Assembly (NCBI GenBank): GCA_902591755.1
Contig: CACJBX010000004.1
Location: 1-64,000 of the forward strand
Reading direction: 5' to 3'
DNA from: an uncultured Pelagibacteraceae bacterium
Lineage (GTDB): Bacteria; Pseudomonadota; Alphaproteobacteria; Pelagibacterales; Pelagibacteraceae
Length of the DNA stretch: 64,000 nucleotides
Shown here: piece by piece, positions 36,382 through 45,681 of the stretch
How positions within the stretch are numbered: position 1 is the first letter of the stretch
Layout of the letters: the number at the start of each line of letters is the position of its first letter
Program-made: the position numbers and the translations under genes
Notes under the pieces: generated by a model
Told to the model about the DNA's origin: nothing
The model's database searches: none
What the model saw: the letters and a program-made list of their open reading frames with translations, nothing else

Positions 36382-36840
36382 TTACAATATTAATTTGGAC
36401 AACACCATTGATACAGTGGTCGATAAATTTAACGATCTTTTTTTTTTAAGAATAGGTATTTTTATTCTTTTGTCTACTTCATGATGAATATTCCTCGGCA
36501 CACCTGCACTTTCTCTACCAAATAAAAAAGTATCATCTTTTTTTATTTTAAATGATTTGAACGAATCTTTAGCTTTTGTAGTCATAAGTACTACTCTTGA
36601 GTTTTTCTTTGCTTCAAAAAATTGATGTGAGTTCTCATAAATTTTAATCATTTTTACATCTAAATAGTCCATTACTACTCTTCTAAAACGCTTGTCATGA
36701 AAAGTGAAGCCACATGGTTCAATAATCTCCAATTTTACGCCCAAACATGAGCAAGTCCTTATTATGGATGCAGTATTTTGAGGAATGTCAGGCTGATAGA
36801 GAGCAATTTTAGCTGTTAATTTTGGGTTATAATGTGTCAT
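36382..36840 (-). CDS. trmL: tRNA (cytidine/uridine-34-2'-O)-methyltransferase
   Basis: Small SPOUT methyltransferase acting on the wobble base of leucine tRNAs (152 residues). It has IALYQPDIPQNTASIIRTCSCLGVKLEIIEPCGF at the N-terminus, LFGRESAGVPRNIHHEVD near residue 110, and SLNLSTTVSMVLSKL at the end, which form the SAM knot. It is first gene of the trmL-hemF-greA group, divergent from petA. Confidence 0.93.
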   Translation of the reverse strand: MTHYNPKLTAKIALYQPDIPQNTASIIRTCSCLGVKLEIIEPCGFTFHDKRFRRVVMDYLDVKMIKIYENSHQFFEAKKNSRVVLMTTKAKDSFKSFKIKKDDTFLFGRESAGVPRNIHHEVDKRIKIPILKKKRSLNLSTTVSMVLSKLIL

Positions 36841-36867
36841 TCTTGCTATAGAAAAATTCCACTTTTA

Positions 36868-36889
36868 TATTATATGAAATCATATAATA
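36868..36889. promoter_or_regulatory. 22-bp palindrome with face-to-face -10 boxes, trmL/petA
   Basis: TATTATATG-AAAT-CATATAATA has perfect 9-bp arms around a 4-nt spacer. The right arm holds TATAAT toward petA (36883-36888), about 17 nt from its start codon; the left arm holds TATAAT in the opposite direction toward trmL. It could be two overlapping divergent promoters, an operator, or both. No convincing -35 boxes are visible. Confidence 0.5.
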
Positions 36890-36905
36890 AATAAATTAAG
36901 TATTA

Positions 36906-37418
36906 ATGTCAGACAAAAAAAAACCTAATAGAAGAGACTTTATTTTCACAGCTACCGCTGCTGTAGGAGCAGTTGGAGCGGGAGCTGCCGCGTGGCCTTT
37001 AATTGATCAAATGAATCCTGATGCCTCGGTTAAGGCTCTTGCTAGCACAGAAGTAGATGTAAGTAGTTTGCAGCCAGGTCAGTCAATTACTGTTTTATGG
37101 AGAGGGAAACCAGTATTTATAAAGAGAAGAACAGAAAATGAAATTAGCGAAGCAAGAAACGTAAAAATTTCTGATTTGAAACATCCTGAAAAAGATGAGG
37201 ACAGAGCGCAAAATCCGGAGTGGTTAGTTATGTTAGGGGTTTGCACTCACTTAGGATGTGTACCATTAGCTGATAAAGGGGAATATGGTGGTTGGTTTTG
37301 CCCATGTCATGGTTCTCATTATGATACAGCAGGAAGAATAAGAAAAGGTCCGGCACCAACCAATTTAGAAATTCCAAAGTACGAATTTGTAAATAGTAAC
37401 ACAATTAAGATAGGTTAA
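36906..37418 (+). CDS. petA: Ubiquinol-cytochrome c reductase iron-sulfur (Rieske) subunit
   Basis: Rieske protein of the bc1 complex (170 residues). A twin-arginine-type N-terminus ([23 protein letters not shown]) forms the membrane anchor. The [2Fe-2S] site comprises CTHLGCVP and CPCHGSHYD (residues ~118-142), and the C-terminus has [14 protein letters not shown]. It is the first gene of petABC; petB follows one base after the stop. Confidence 0.97.
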   Translation: MSDKKKPNRRDFIFTATAAVGAVGAGAAAWPLIDQMNPDASVKALASTEVDVSSLQPGQSITVLWRGKPVFIKRRTENEISEARNVKISDLKHPEKDEDRAQNPEWLVMLGVCTHLGCVPLADKGEYGGWFCPCHGSHYDTAGRIRKGPAPTNLEIPKYEFVNSNTIKIG

Positions 37419-37419
37419 A

Positions 37420-38688
37420 ATGAGCGATCACAATTACACTCCTTCATCAAAATTTGGAAAATGGTTTAATGATAGATTACCTTTGCTTACACTAGCAAAT
37501 CACTTAACAGATTATCCGACGCCTAAAAATTTAAACTATTGGTGGACGTTTGGAGGTATTTTAACATTTTGTCTAATTACTCAAATTATAACAGGTCTTG
37601 TTTTGGCTATGCATTACATAGCTCATGCAGACTTAGCTTTTAGTAGCGTTGAACACATTATGAGAGACGTAAACTATGGATGGCTCATAAGATATATTCA
37701 TGCAAACGGAGCTTCAATGTTTTTCCTAGCAGTTTACATTCACATATTTAGATCTTTGTTTTATGGATCTTATAAAGCCCCAAGAGAAATTATATGGATT
37801 TTGGGAATTATGATTTACTTATTAATGATGGCTGCAGCCTTTATGGGTTATGTATTACCTTGGGGACAAATGAGTTTTTGGGGAGCTACAGTTATAACTA
37901 ATTTGTTTAGTGCCATCCCCTTAGTGGGCGAAAGTATAACTACATGGTTATGGGGTGGTTACTCAGTTGACAATCCAACGTTAACAAGATTTTTTACACT
38001 ACACTATCTTATACCTTTTTTGATTTTGGGTCTGGTTGTTTTACACATATGGGCACTTCATGTTCCAGGTAATAATAATCCAATAGGTATAGATATTCAA
38101 AAGCCCTCTAAAGATACTGTGCCTTTCCATCCTTACATTGTAATAAAAGATTTATTTGCATTACTATTATTTATGATTGTATTTGCCTTTTTTGTATTTT
38201 ACTCCCCAAACATCCTTGGACATGCAGATAATTATATAGAAGCGAACCCGTTAGTAACCCCAGCTCATATTGTACCAGAGTGGTATTTGTTACCATTTTA
38301 TGCAATCCTAAGATCAATTCCTGATAAGCTTTTAGGAGTTGTTGCAATGTTATCAGCGATATTTATTTTAGCAGCTTTACCGTGGTTAGATACTTCAAAA
38401 GTAAGATCAGCAGTTTTTAGACCGTTATATAAACAATTTTACTGGATACTTGTGATCGATGTTTTAATATTAGGTTATGTAGGGGCAATGCCTGCTGAGG
38501 GATTATATTTATTAATTGCAAGAGTAGCTACAGCATATTATTTTTTACACTTTTTACTGATACTTCCGATTTTGGGTAAAATTGAAAAAACAACACCTTT
38601 ACCTTTAAGTATAACTAGTCCAGTATTAGGAGGATCAGCGGATCTCGCAATGGCAAAAAATACAGATGTAAGAAAAGAGAAGTTATAG
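37420..38688 (+). CDS. petB: Cytochrome b of the bc1 complex
   Basis: Di-heme membrane subunit with eight helices (422 residues). Heme His pairs lie in [13 protein letters not shown].. and [19 protein letters not shown] (helix B) and [20 protein letters not shown] (helix D). The Qo-site motif [16 protein letters not shown] is present. The length fits the complete bacterial cytochrome b, not the split b6/subunit IV form. Its TAG overlaps the GTG start of petC. Confidence 0.97.
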   Translation: MSDHNYTPSSKFGKWFNDRLPLLTLANHLTDYPTPKNLNYWWTFGGILTFCLITQIITGLVLAMHYIAHADLAFSSVEHIMRDVNYGWLIRYIHANGASMFFLAVYIHIFRSLFYGSYKAPREIIWILGIMIYLLMMAAAFMGYVLPWGQMSFWGATVITNLFSAIPLVGESITTWLWGGYSVDNPTLTRFFTLHYLIPFLILGLVVLHIWALHVPGNNNPIGIDIQKPSKDTVPFHPYIVIKDLFALLLFMIVFAFFVFYSPNILGHADNYIEANPLVTPAHIVPEWYLLPFYAILRSIPDKLLGVVAMLSAIFILAALPWLDTSKVRSAVFRPLYKQFYWILVIDVLILGYVGAMPAEGLYLLIARVATAYYFLHFLLILPILGKIEKTTPLPLSITSPVLGGSADLAMAKNTDVRKEKL

Positions 38689-39470
38689 TGCAAAGAATAT
38701 TTAAAATTCTTTTTTTGCTTTTAATTCTGAACACTAATTTTGCAAATTCAATATCTGCAGAAAACGCAAGCAAATTATTAACGACTGACTGGTCTTTCAA
38801 AGGTCCATTCGGTAAATTCGATAGAGCTTCACTTCAAAGAGGTTATCAAGTTTACAATGAAGTCTGTGCTTCTTGTCACTCTTTAAAGTATGTTTCATAT
38901 AGAAACTTATCTGAGAAAGGTGGGCCAGAATTTTCTGTAAAAGAAGCAAAAGCCATTGCTGCAAGCTTTGAAATTACTGATGGTCCAAATCAAGACGGTG
39001 AAATGTTTACAAGACCAGCTAAACTTTCTGATAAATTTGTGATGCCATACAGTAATGAAGAGGAAGCTAAATCAGCTAATGGAGGTGCCTATCCACCAGA
39101 TATGTCTGTTTTGGTGAAGGCAAGAGCAGGCGGAGCAGATTATATATATTCAGTTTTACTAGGTTATGTGGACCCGCCAGAAAATATAAAACTAGATGAT
39201 GGGGTTTATTACAATAAGTATATGTATGGAAATAAAATCAAGATGCCCAAGCAACTTTCTGATGGTCTTGTAGAATATTCTGATGGGACAAATGCTACCG
39301 AAGAACAAATGGCAAAAGATGTTGTAAGTTTTCTTATGTGGACTGCAGAACCTCATTTAGAGCAAAGGCATAAAACAGGATTTAGGGCAATTGTTTATTT
39401 GATTATACTTACTGTGCTAGTCTATTTTAGTATGAAAAAAATATGGTCAAGAGTTGAAACGAATGTTTAA
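38688..39470 (+). CDS. petC: Cytochrome c1 of the bc1 complex
   Basis: Periplasmic c-type cytochrome anchored by a C-terminal helix (260 residues). The start is a GTG at 38688 overlapping the petB stop (TAGTG). A signal peptide (MQRIFKILFLLLILNTNFANS) is followed by heme motif CASCH in YNEVCASCHSLKYVSYRNL near residue 60, and MPYSNEEEAKSANGGAYPPDMS, a region carrying the axial Met. The anchor is IVYLIILTVLVYFSM. The last 24 nt overlap ychF on the other strand. Confidence 0.96.
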   Translation: MQRIFKILFLLLILNTNFANSISAENASKLLTTDWSFKGPFGKFDRASLQRGYQVYNEVCASCHSLKYVSYRNLSEKGGPEFSVKEAKAIAASFEITDGPNQDGEMFTRPAKLSDKFVMPYSNEEEAKSANGGAYPPDMSVLVKARAGGADYIYSVLLGYVDPPENIKLDDGVYYNKYMYGNKIKMPKQLSDGLVEYSDGTNATEEQMAKDVVSFLMWTAEPHLEQRHKTGFRAIVYLIILTVLVYFSMKKIWSRVETNV

Positions 39471-40520
39471 AATATCACCGTCTTTTACAATATAATCCTT
39501 TCCTTCTAACCTCATTTTACCACTATTTTTAGAATTGGCCCAACCATCATTATGTAAAAAATCATCATACGAAATAGTTTCTGCTCTAATAAAACCTTTT
39601 TCAAAATCTGTATGAATTTTTCCTGCAGCAGTGGGCGCTAAACTATTTTTTTCAATTGTCCAAGCTCTACTTTCTTCAGGACCTGACGTAAAAAAAGTAT
39701 TTAATTCTAACAATTTATAACCTTTATTAATTAGGTTATTTAAACCTGTTGTTTTTATTCCCATAACTTTCATAAAATTTTCTTTTTCATCATTATTTAA
39801 TTGATTAATTTGGTTTTCGATATCAGCTGATATAATTAAAACATTTTCTATATTTACAGTTTTTTTTACTTGTTCAGTATATTTATTACCATTTTGTATA
39901 CTGTCTTCATCAACATTGCATACGTATAACTTTGGTTTCAATGAGAGAAGACCAGAAGAGGATATTTCATTTTTATCGAAATTCTGCTTTAAGTTATCAA
40001 TTGGCTTATCATTATTAATTAATTCTAATGCTTGATTAAGTAATTCAAATTCTTTTTCATTTAAATTTTTTTTATTTTTTTTATCAATTCTTTTTTGAAT
40101 TGACTCTAAATCTGCTAATTTCATCTCAGTCTCTATAATTTCTAAATCTCTAATTGGATCAACATTAGGATTAACGTTTTGAATGTCAGTGGAGTCGAAA
40201 CATCTTAAAAGATGAATAATCGCATCAACTTCTCTTATATGGGATAAAAATTTATTTCCTAAACCTTCACCTTTCGAGGCTCCTTTTACAAGTCCTGCGA
40301 TGTCAACAAAAGTAATACTTGTATAAATTTTTTTTTTGGATTTTGAAATCTTAACAAGTTCATCAAGCCTTGAATCAACAACAGGTACCATGCCTACATT
40401 AGGTTCAATTGTGCAAAAAGGAAAATTACCAGAAAGTGCTTTGGTAGAATTTGTTAATGCATTAAATAAAGTTGATTTTCCAACATTAGGCAAACCTACG
40501 ATACCACATTTAAAACCCAT
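39447..40520 (-). CDS. ychF: Redox-regulated P-loop ATPase/GTPase YchF
   Basis: Obg-family translation-associated NTPase that prefers ATP (357 residues). It shows G1 GLPNVGKSTLFNALTN, G3 DIAGLVKGASKGEGLGNKFL, a central coiled coil, and the C-terminal TGS domain RAWTIEKNSLAPTAAGKIHTDFEKGFIRAE. It is followed by nothing on its strand before petC and lies downstream of pth (4-nt gap), part of the ychF-pth-rplY-prs cluster. Confidence 0.97.
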   Translation of the reverse strand: MGFKCGIVGLPNVGKSTLFNALTNSTKALSGNFPFCTIEPNVGMVPVVDSRLDELVKISKSKKKIYTSITFVDIAGLVKGASKGEGLGNKFLSHIREVDAIIHLLRCFDSTDIQNVNPNVDPIRDLEIIETEMKLADLESIQKRIDKKNKKNLNEKEFELLNQALELINNDKPIDNLKQNFDKNEISSSGLLSLKPKLYVCNVDEDSIQNGNKYTEQVKKTVNIENVLIISADIENQINQLNNDEKENFMKVMGIKTTGLNNLINKGYKLLELNTFFTSGPEESRAWTIEKNSLAPTAAGKIHTDFEKGFIRAETISYDDFLHNDGWANSKNSGKMRLEGKDYIVKDGDILNIRFNS

Positions 40521-40524
40521 TTAG

Positions 40525-41085
40525 TTATTTATTGTTTACGGTACTTGAAAATAAGTCCAGTTTTTTTTCAATTAGAATTGACAAATTATCTGTGATATTT
40601 TCTTTTATTGATTCAAGTTCTGTTTTCTCATCTTCGTCAAAATCTTTAAGAACATGGTCATTCACTGCTATGTTATTTTTTGGTTTGCCAATACCAATTC
40701 GAACTCTTGAATATTCTTTTCCTATAAACTTATCAATTGAGGCAATGCCATTATGTCCTGCATCTGAGCCCCCAAACTTTGCTTTAACTTTCCCAAAATC
40801 AATATCTAAATCATCATGGAAAACAATTACATCCTCTGCATCAATTTTAAAGTACTCCATTAATTCTCTGATACATATTCCTGAATTATTCATAAAGGTT
40901 AGAGGTTTTATTGCATAAACTTTTTTATTATTGATGTTTCCGGTTGTAAGAAGTCCTTTAAATTTTGGTTTTTGTTTTGATAACTTGAATTTATTATTTA
41001 TTGCGTCAATAATTTTAAAACCGATGTTGTGTCTATTATTTTCAGAATTCGGTGTAGGATTTCCTAGGCCAACAAAAAGTAACAT
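40525..41085 (-). CDS. pth: Peptidyl-tRNA hydrolase
   Basis: Recycles peptidyl-tRNA released from stalled ribosomes (186 residues). It shows FVGLGNPTPNSENNRHNIGFKIID with the catalytic His, KPLTFMNNSG, VFHDDLDIDFGKVKAKFGGSDAGHNG and the later RVRIGIGKP. It is downstream of rplY (27-nt gap) and upstream of ychF. Confidence 0.97.
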   Translation of the reverse strand: MLLFVGLGNPTPNSENNRHNIGFKIIDAINNKFKLSKQKPKFKGLLTTGNINNKKVYAIKPLTFMNNSGICIRELMEYFKIDAEDVIVFHDDLDIDFGKVKAKFGGSDAGHNGIASIDKFIGKEYSRVRIGIGKPKNNIAVNDHVLKDFDEDEKTELESIKENITDNLSILIEKKLDLFSSTVNNK

Positions 41086-41112
41086 TATTTAATTAAATTC
41101 TTCAATTGTAAA

Positions 41113-41853
41113 TTATTTTTTTTCTGGCTGACCTTTTTTTGGGTCCTCTTTTTTGTCAGCTTCTTTTTTCTCACCCTCAGCACCTTTAGCATCTTTTGCA
41201 TCAGCAGTTTCTGAAGCTCCTTCACCAGTTGCAGTAGCTGCTTCAGCACCTTCTGCTCCTTCTTCTGTCTCTGCTGGTTTTTCTGGTTCTTTAATAACTG
41301 TTGGTGCTGCCACAGTTGCGATCACAAAGTCTCTTCCACGAATAGTTGGTTCAACATTTTCAGGAAGTTTAATTGAAGAAATTTTAAAAGAATGTCCTAT
41401 ATCAACTCCGTCTAAATCAACAACCAGTTCACTTGGAATGTTTTCAGATGGACATTTTAGTTCTACTTTCCTACGAACTATATTTAGTACACCACCTCTT
41501 TTCAAACCAGGAGATTTTTCTGTGTTGATAAAATTTACTGGTATTTCAATTATAACACTTGAACCTTTTACAATTCTTAAAAAGTCAATATGAATTGGAT
41601 CGTCAGTTAAGATATCGTAAGAAATTTCTTTAGGTAGAACATTTTCATCCTTACCGTCAATTTTTAAATTTAATATACTTGATAAAAAGTTCTCTTTCTC
41701 AATTAAATTTTTTAATAATTTTTTTGATATAGATATTTTTTGAGTTTCAGATTTTCCACCATAGACTATACCAGGAACATTACCCTCAGATCTTAGTTTA
41801 TTTACTTCACCAGAAGTTTTAGTATTTCTTAAACTCGCATCAATCGTATTCAT
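41113..41853 (-). CDS. rplY: 50S ribosomal protein L25 (CTC form) with an acidic-basic tail
   Basis: 5S rRNA-binding ribosomal protein of the long general-stress (CTC) type (246 residues). The N-terminal L25 domain has GEVNKLRSEGNVPGIVYGG; the C-terminal domain has IHIDFLRIVKGSSVIIEIPVNFI and IPSELVVDLDGVDIGHSFKIS. After residue ~195 comes a low-complexity Ala/Glu/Lys/Gly tail (EEGAEGAEAATATGEGASE ...) that is likely disordered and visibly richer in G and C than its surroundings. Confidence 0.95.
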   Translation of the reverse strand: MNTIDASLRNTKTSGEVNKLRSEGNVPGIVYGGKSETQKISISKKLLKNLIEKENFLSSILNLKIDGKDENVLPKEISYDILTDDPIHIDFLRIVKGSSVIIEIPVNFINTEKSPGLKRGGVLNIVRRKVELKCPSENIPSELVVDLDGVDIGHSFKISSIKLPENVEPTIRGRDFVIATVAAPTVIKEPEKPAETEEGAEGAEAATATGEGASETADAKDAKGAEGEKKEADKKEDPKKGQPEKK

Positions 41854-41898
41854 AAAGAAAAAGCGTTTTAACTCAAGTTAGTTAATAAAACAAGTAAA

Positions 41899-42831
41899 TT
41901 ATTTAAACAAAAATGAAACAGATGTAGAATTTGATATTCTTCTAATTGCTTCACCCATTAAGTTAGAAATTGACAAAATTTCAATATTTTTAGCGGATCT
42001 TACTTTATTCTCATTATTAATTGTGTCTGTAATAACAAGTTTTTTAATTGGAGAATTTTTAATAGCTTTCACAGCATCTCCACTTAAAACTCCGTGAGTA
42101 ATATAAACATAAACGTCTTTTGCACCTCTTTGTTTAAGAGCCTTAGCAGCATTTATAATTGTTCCACCAGAGTCAATTATGTCATCATTTATTATGCAAG
42201 TTTTTCCTTTTACATCTCCAATTACATTCATGACTTGAGATTGGCCAGGCTTTGGTCTTCTCTTGTCAATAATTGCAAGCCCTACATTTAAATTTCTTCC
42301 TAGAGCTCTTGTTCGCTCAACTCCTCCGACATCAGGCGCAACACAAATTATATTTTTACTTTTAATTTTTTTCTTAATATGTCTTGCAAATAACGGTGTT
42401 GTAAAAAGGTTATCTACCGGAATATCAAAAAAACCTTGAATTTGACCAGCGTGTAAATCTACAGTAACAACTCTGTCTGCTCCTGCTTTTGTAATTAAAT
42501 TTGAAACTAGTTTTGCAGAAATAGAAGTTCTAGGAACCACTTTTCTATCTTGTCTTGCGTAACCAAAATAAGGAATTACTGCTGTGATATTTTTAGCAGA
42601 TGATCTTTTGAGAGCATCTATACAAAGTAACATTTCCATTAAATTGTCATTTGCTGGGGAAGAAACTGACTGAATGAAAAAAATGTTATTACCTCTTATA
42701 TTTTCGTTTATCTCCACATAAATTTCACCGTCTTTAAATTTTCTTATATTAGAATTTACAAGTTTTTCTTTTAAATATTTCGATATTTTTAAACTGAGAT
42801 TTTTATTGCTGTTTCCTGTGAGAAGTTTCAT
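41899..42831 (-). CDS. prs: Ribose-phosphate pyrophosphokinase
   Basis: Makes PRPP for nucleotide, His and Trp synthesis (310 residues). Motifs are FKDGEIYVEINENIRG, YFGYARQDRKVVPRTSISAKLV, DLHAGQIQGFFDIPVDNLF, and the PRPP loop CIINDDIIDSGGTIINAAKAL near residue 215. The length matches class I enzymes. It lies between pgeF and rplY. PRPP also feeds the pyrimidine route that includes carA/carB. Confidence 0.97.
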   Translation of the reverse strand: MKLLTGNSNKNLSLKISKYLKEKLVNSNIRKFKDGEIYVEINENIRGNNIFFIQSVSSPANDNLMEMLLCIDALKRSSAKNITAVIPYFGYARQDRKVVPRTSISAKLVSNLITKAGADRVVTVDLHAGQIQGFFDIPVDNLFTTPLFARHIKKKIKSKNIICVAPDVGGVERTRALGRNLNVGLAIIDKRRPKPGQSQVMNVIGDVKGKTCIINDDIIDSGGTIINAAKALKQRGAKDVYVYITHGVLSGDAVKAIKNSPIKKLVITDTINNENKVRSAKNIEILSISNLMGEAIRRISNSTSVSFLFK

Positions 42832-42844
42832 TTTTTAGAAAAAG

Positions 42845-43600
42845 TTATTTAAGCATAATTATAGATATATTTCTACCATAATCATTCTCTTTATTTTTTA
42901 AAGCTCTCCTTGCACTAAAGAATTCAGTCCTATTTTTGAAAGTATCTTTGTTAATTATATCTATATTATTAATCTTTAATGATCTTAATTGAGATTTGAT
43001 AAATTCTTTTAAATTAAAAAAAATTCTACTTTTTTTAAAGTAAAAAAATTTATGATTTCGACTATTAAGGTTTAAAAATTTTTTCATAAAATTCCTCTTT
43101 ACCTCGTAATTTTCTCCAAATATTGATGGACCTATGACTACAGATATATTTTGGTTTTTAGAGCCTTTTTTAATCATAAATTTTATACACTTTTTTAGAA
43201 TATTTTTAAAAGCGCCCTTCCAGCCAACATGGATAGCTGCAATCATTGGCAATTTTTTGTCATAAATAAGAACTGGTGCACAATCAGCAGTTAAAATACC
43301 TAAAGCTAAATTTTTCTTTGTTGTAATCAAGCCATCGCCGACAAGCTTTTTTGAGGGTCTTTTCAAAATAAAGTGACATTTGTTACTATGTATTTGTTTA
43401 AGCAATATTAAGTTTTTTGGAGAAACTTTAAACTTTTTCGAGATAATCTTTAAATTTTTTTTAACATTAGAAATTTTATCATTAGAACCGGGTCCACAAT
43501 TTAAGGCACTATAAATTCCATTTGATACCCCACCTTTTTTTCCAAAAAAACCATGTGAAATATTTTTAAACTTTATTAATTTTTTAGATTTTAATGTCAT
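42845..43600 (-). CDS. pgeF: Peptidoglycan editing factor / LACC1-like purine nucleosidase family (YfiH)
   Basis: YfiH/DUF152 family protein (251 residues). It carries the Zn-site pattern LTADCAPVLIYD with Cys, AAIHVGWKGAFKNIL with His, and the upstream QIHSNKCHFI. Family members have been described as polyphenol oxidases, purine nucleoside phosphorylases and peptidoglycan editing factors; sequence cannot choose between them. It overlaps midA by 17 nt and belongs to the lgt-midA-pgeF group. Confidence 0.88.
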   Translation of the reverse strand: MTLKSKKLIKFKNISHGFFGKKGGVSNGIYSALNCGPGSNDKISNVKKNLKIISKKFKVSPKNLILLKQIHSNKCHFILKRPSKKLVGDGLITTKKNLALGILTADCAPVLIYDKKLPMIAAIHVGWKGAFKNILKKCIKFMIKKGSKNQNISVVIGPSIFGENYEVKRNFMKKFLNLNSRNHKFFYFKKSRIFFNLKEFIKSQLRSLKINNIDIINKDTFKNRTEFFSARRALKNKENDYGRNISIIMLK

Positions 43601-44633
43601 TAAACCCTGTCTTAAAATTGTTGTCCTTCGTGGTTACAAACATTACTTTAAACAATTCACCCATCTCATCTTTGTGTGTTAGCCTTCTTATTCTTGTATA
43701 AAGATCTGTTTTTTTTAGGAAACTCATTTTTTTCGATACTATTTCAGCTCTTAAATCTATTCCCATGTTTTTTAAAAAACTTCCTTGATTAGTAATACCA
43801 CCAACTTTCAATCCATTTAAATTAACAATTTGTTTGATAAAGTTAAAATTTATATGATGAGTTATATCAATATTTTGGTAGTCATCAAAAATATTTACTT
43901 TTTTATGATTTTTAATCCCTTGTAAACTATCATACATTTTTTTGTCAGAGGTACCATAATCAATTAATAAAATTCCCCCCGCAGAAGATTTGATTTTTTT
44001 ACAAATACTTTTTAGATATTTGACCATTAAAGGTGAAAATTCTATAAAACTTTGATTTTCGTCGATTCCTTGATTAAAAATTTTCTCCATATTTTTTTTA
44101 GTAACTTTTTTCTTCTCAAGAGAGAATTTTCCACTTTTGTTTAATAATACAAAATTTTCATACCATTCCTCATTTATTTTAATAAACTGCTTTATTGGCA
44201 AAGCATCAAAAAATTCGTTAGCCAAAAATATAGTTGGAGAATTTGGTAATTCATCAAAATTATCCAACCACTTGACACTTTTAAAAAATTTTTTTTTTTG
44301 TAATTTCTTAAGAGACATGCTCTTTTCAAAAATAAAAAATTTAAATTTATCTTTTACAATTTCTAATTTATTCAATGTATTAATTAAGACCTCTATGAGT
44401 TCACCATTTCCTGCACCCAATTCTACTAAATTGATTTTTTCTGGTTTATTTAAATTTTCCCAAAATGATACAACCCAAATAGCAATCATTTCAGAAAAAA
44501 GTTTTGAAATTCCTGGAGATGTAATAAAATCTCCTCTTCGACCAAATTCTATTTTTTTTTGATAATAGCCTCTATTTTTTTCATAAAGAGATTTATCAAT
44601 AAAATTATCTAGTGATTGAGACTTAGCGATCAT
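43584..44633 (-). CDS. Class I SAM-dependent methyltransferase, MidA/NDUFAF7 family
   Basis: Methyltransferase of 349 residues. The N-terminus has YYQKKIEFGRRGDFITSPGISKLFSEMIAIW; the SAM loop is LVELGAGNGELIEVLI near residue 72; IFLANEFFDALPIKQF and LLIDYGTSD follow. The mitochondrial homologue methylates a complex I subunit; by analogy the bacterial one could act on NuoD, which is inference. It overlaps lgt (ATGA, 4 nt) and pgeF (17 nt). Confidence 0.87.
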   Translation of the reverse strand: MIAKSQSLDNFIDKSLYEKNRGYYQKKIEFGRRGDFITSPGISKLFSEMIAIWVVSFWENLNKPEKINLVELGAGNGELIEVLINTLNKLEIVKDKFKFFIFEKSMSLKKLQKKKFFKSVKWLDNFDELPNSPTIFLANEFFDALPIKQFIKINEEWYENFVLLNKSGKFSLEKKKVTKKNMEKIFNQGIDENQSFIEFSPLMVKYLKSICKKIKSSAGGILLIDYGTSDKKMYDSLQGIKNHKKVNIFDDYQNIDITHHINFNFIKQIVNLNGLKVGGITNQGSFLKNMGIDLRAEIVSKKMSFLKKTDLYTRIRRLTHKDEMGELFKVMFVTTKDNNFKTGFNDIKI

Positions 44634-45394
44634 TTTTTTACTAATTTAAAAAGTATTACTCCAGAAATAAAAAATGCAATTGATAACATTTGTCCGTATG
44701 TAAAAATATCCATTAAGATACCTAGATGCGCATCTGGCTCCCTTGTAAACTCAATTATAAATCTGAAAAGAGAATAAAAAATTAAAAATAGTGACGATAT
44801 TACTCCAGGTACTTCTGAAAATTTTTTCCAAAGGAAATTTAGAATTATGAACAAAACAATACCTTCAAAAAAACTTTCGTATAATTGCGAAGGATGTCTA
44901 AAAAGATTATCTACCTTATTAAAATTAACTGAAAAAATAAAATCAGTTTCTCTGCCGTAAAGTTCAGAATTTATAAAATTTGCAACCCTACCTAAAAAAA
45001 TTCCTATCGGTGCTGTAAGGGACACCAAATCTGTATATCTGAAAAAGTTTAAATTATATTTTTGAGTAAACACATAAGTGGCTAAGCAAACACCCAGCAA
45101 GCCACCATGAAAAGACATACCACCTTGCCAAATAAAAAATATTTCAAAAGGATGACTTAAATAATAAAAAAAATTATAAAAAACTACGTAGCCTAGTCTT
45201 CCACCAATAATCACCCCTAAAATCAGATAAGTAATAAAATCGTCAACTAAAGTTTTTTCCCTCAAATCTTTAATTAAGAAATTTTTGATATAAAACCAAC
45301 CTATCAAAAAACCAAAAATATATGCTAATGAATACCACCTTATTTGAAAGGACAAAAATTCAAACGCGACAGGATCTAGATTATTTACAAACAT
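44630..45394 (-). CDS. lgt: Prolipoprotein diacylglyceryl transferase
   Basis: Inner-membrane enzyme that adds diacylglycerol to the lipobox Cys (254 residues, seven helices). It shows IRWYSLAYIFGFLIGWFY, GGRLGYVVFYN, QGGMSFHGGLLGV, the Lgt signature FLGRVANFINSELYGRETD near residue 135, and RHPSQLYES. It opens the lgt-midA-pgeF group and is divergent from ubiK across 44 bp. Confidence 0.96.
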   Translation of the reverse strand: MFVNNLDPVAFEFLSFQIRWYSLAYIFGFLIGWFYIKNFLIKDLREKTLVDDFITYLILGVIIGGRLGYVVFYNFFYYLSHPFEIFFIWQGGMSFHGGLLGVCLATYVFTQKYNLNFFRYTDLVSLTAPIGIFLGRVANFINSELYGRETDFIFSVNFNKVDNLFRHPSQLYESFFEGIVLFIILNFLWKKFSEVPGVISSLFLIFYSLFRFIIEFTREPDAHLGILMDIFTYGQMLSIAFFISGVILFKLVKK

Positions 45395-45438
45395 TATAAA
45401 AATGAAATATAAGATATACTATCGTAAAAAAAAAAAAT

Positions 45439-45681
45439 ATGTCAAAGTCTAAATTTATCATTGAAAAATTTGCAAAATTATTTGAACAAGGAATTATATC
45501 TTATAAAGATTTAAGCGAAGAAATCGTTAATATCATAAGATCTCAAAGGGATGAAATTGTTTTAAGAATGAAGATTTCTACAAAAGAGGAGACTGAGGTA
45601 TTAAAGAAACGAATAGAAAAACTAGAAAAGGAAATTAAAACTTTAAAGTCTAAAAAAATTAAAAAGGCAAAGAGATCTTAA
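45439..45681 (+). CDS. ubiK: UbiK/BMFP family accessory factor (ubiquinone synthesis)
   Basis: Small 80-residue protein: an N-terminal amphipathic segment (FIIEKFAKLFEQGI), then LRMKISTKEETEVLKKRIEKLEKEIKTLK, a C-terminal coiled coil typical of the BMFP/YqiC family, which trimerises and aids ubiquinone synthesis. Its position divergent from lgt is shared by other alphaproteobacteria. The last 23 nt overlap the histidine kinase gene on the other strand. The call rests on pattern and context. Confidence 0.75.
   Translation: MSKSKFIIEKFAKLFEQGIISYKDLSEEIVNIIRSQRDEIVLRMKISTKEETEVLKKRIEKLEKEIKTLKSKKIKKAKRS

Noticed and set aside
40532-40918. 128-residue ORF antisense to pth
   Set aside because: Shadow of a fully recognisable peptidyl-tRNA hydrolase.
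41153-41593. 146-residue plus-strand ORF antisense to rplY
   Set aside because: It is Ser/Ala/Pro-rich and low complexity, arising as a shadow of the Ala/Glu-rich rplY tail; there is no independent family match or start signal.
44137-44562. 141-residue ORF antisense to the MidA-like methyltransferase
   Set aside because: The opposite strand encodes a clear methyltransferase with all motifs; the antisense frame has none.
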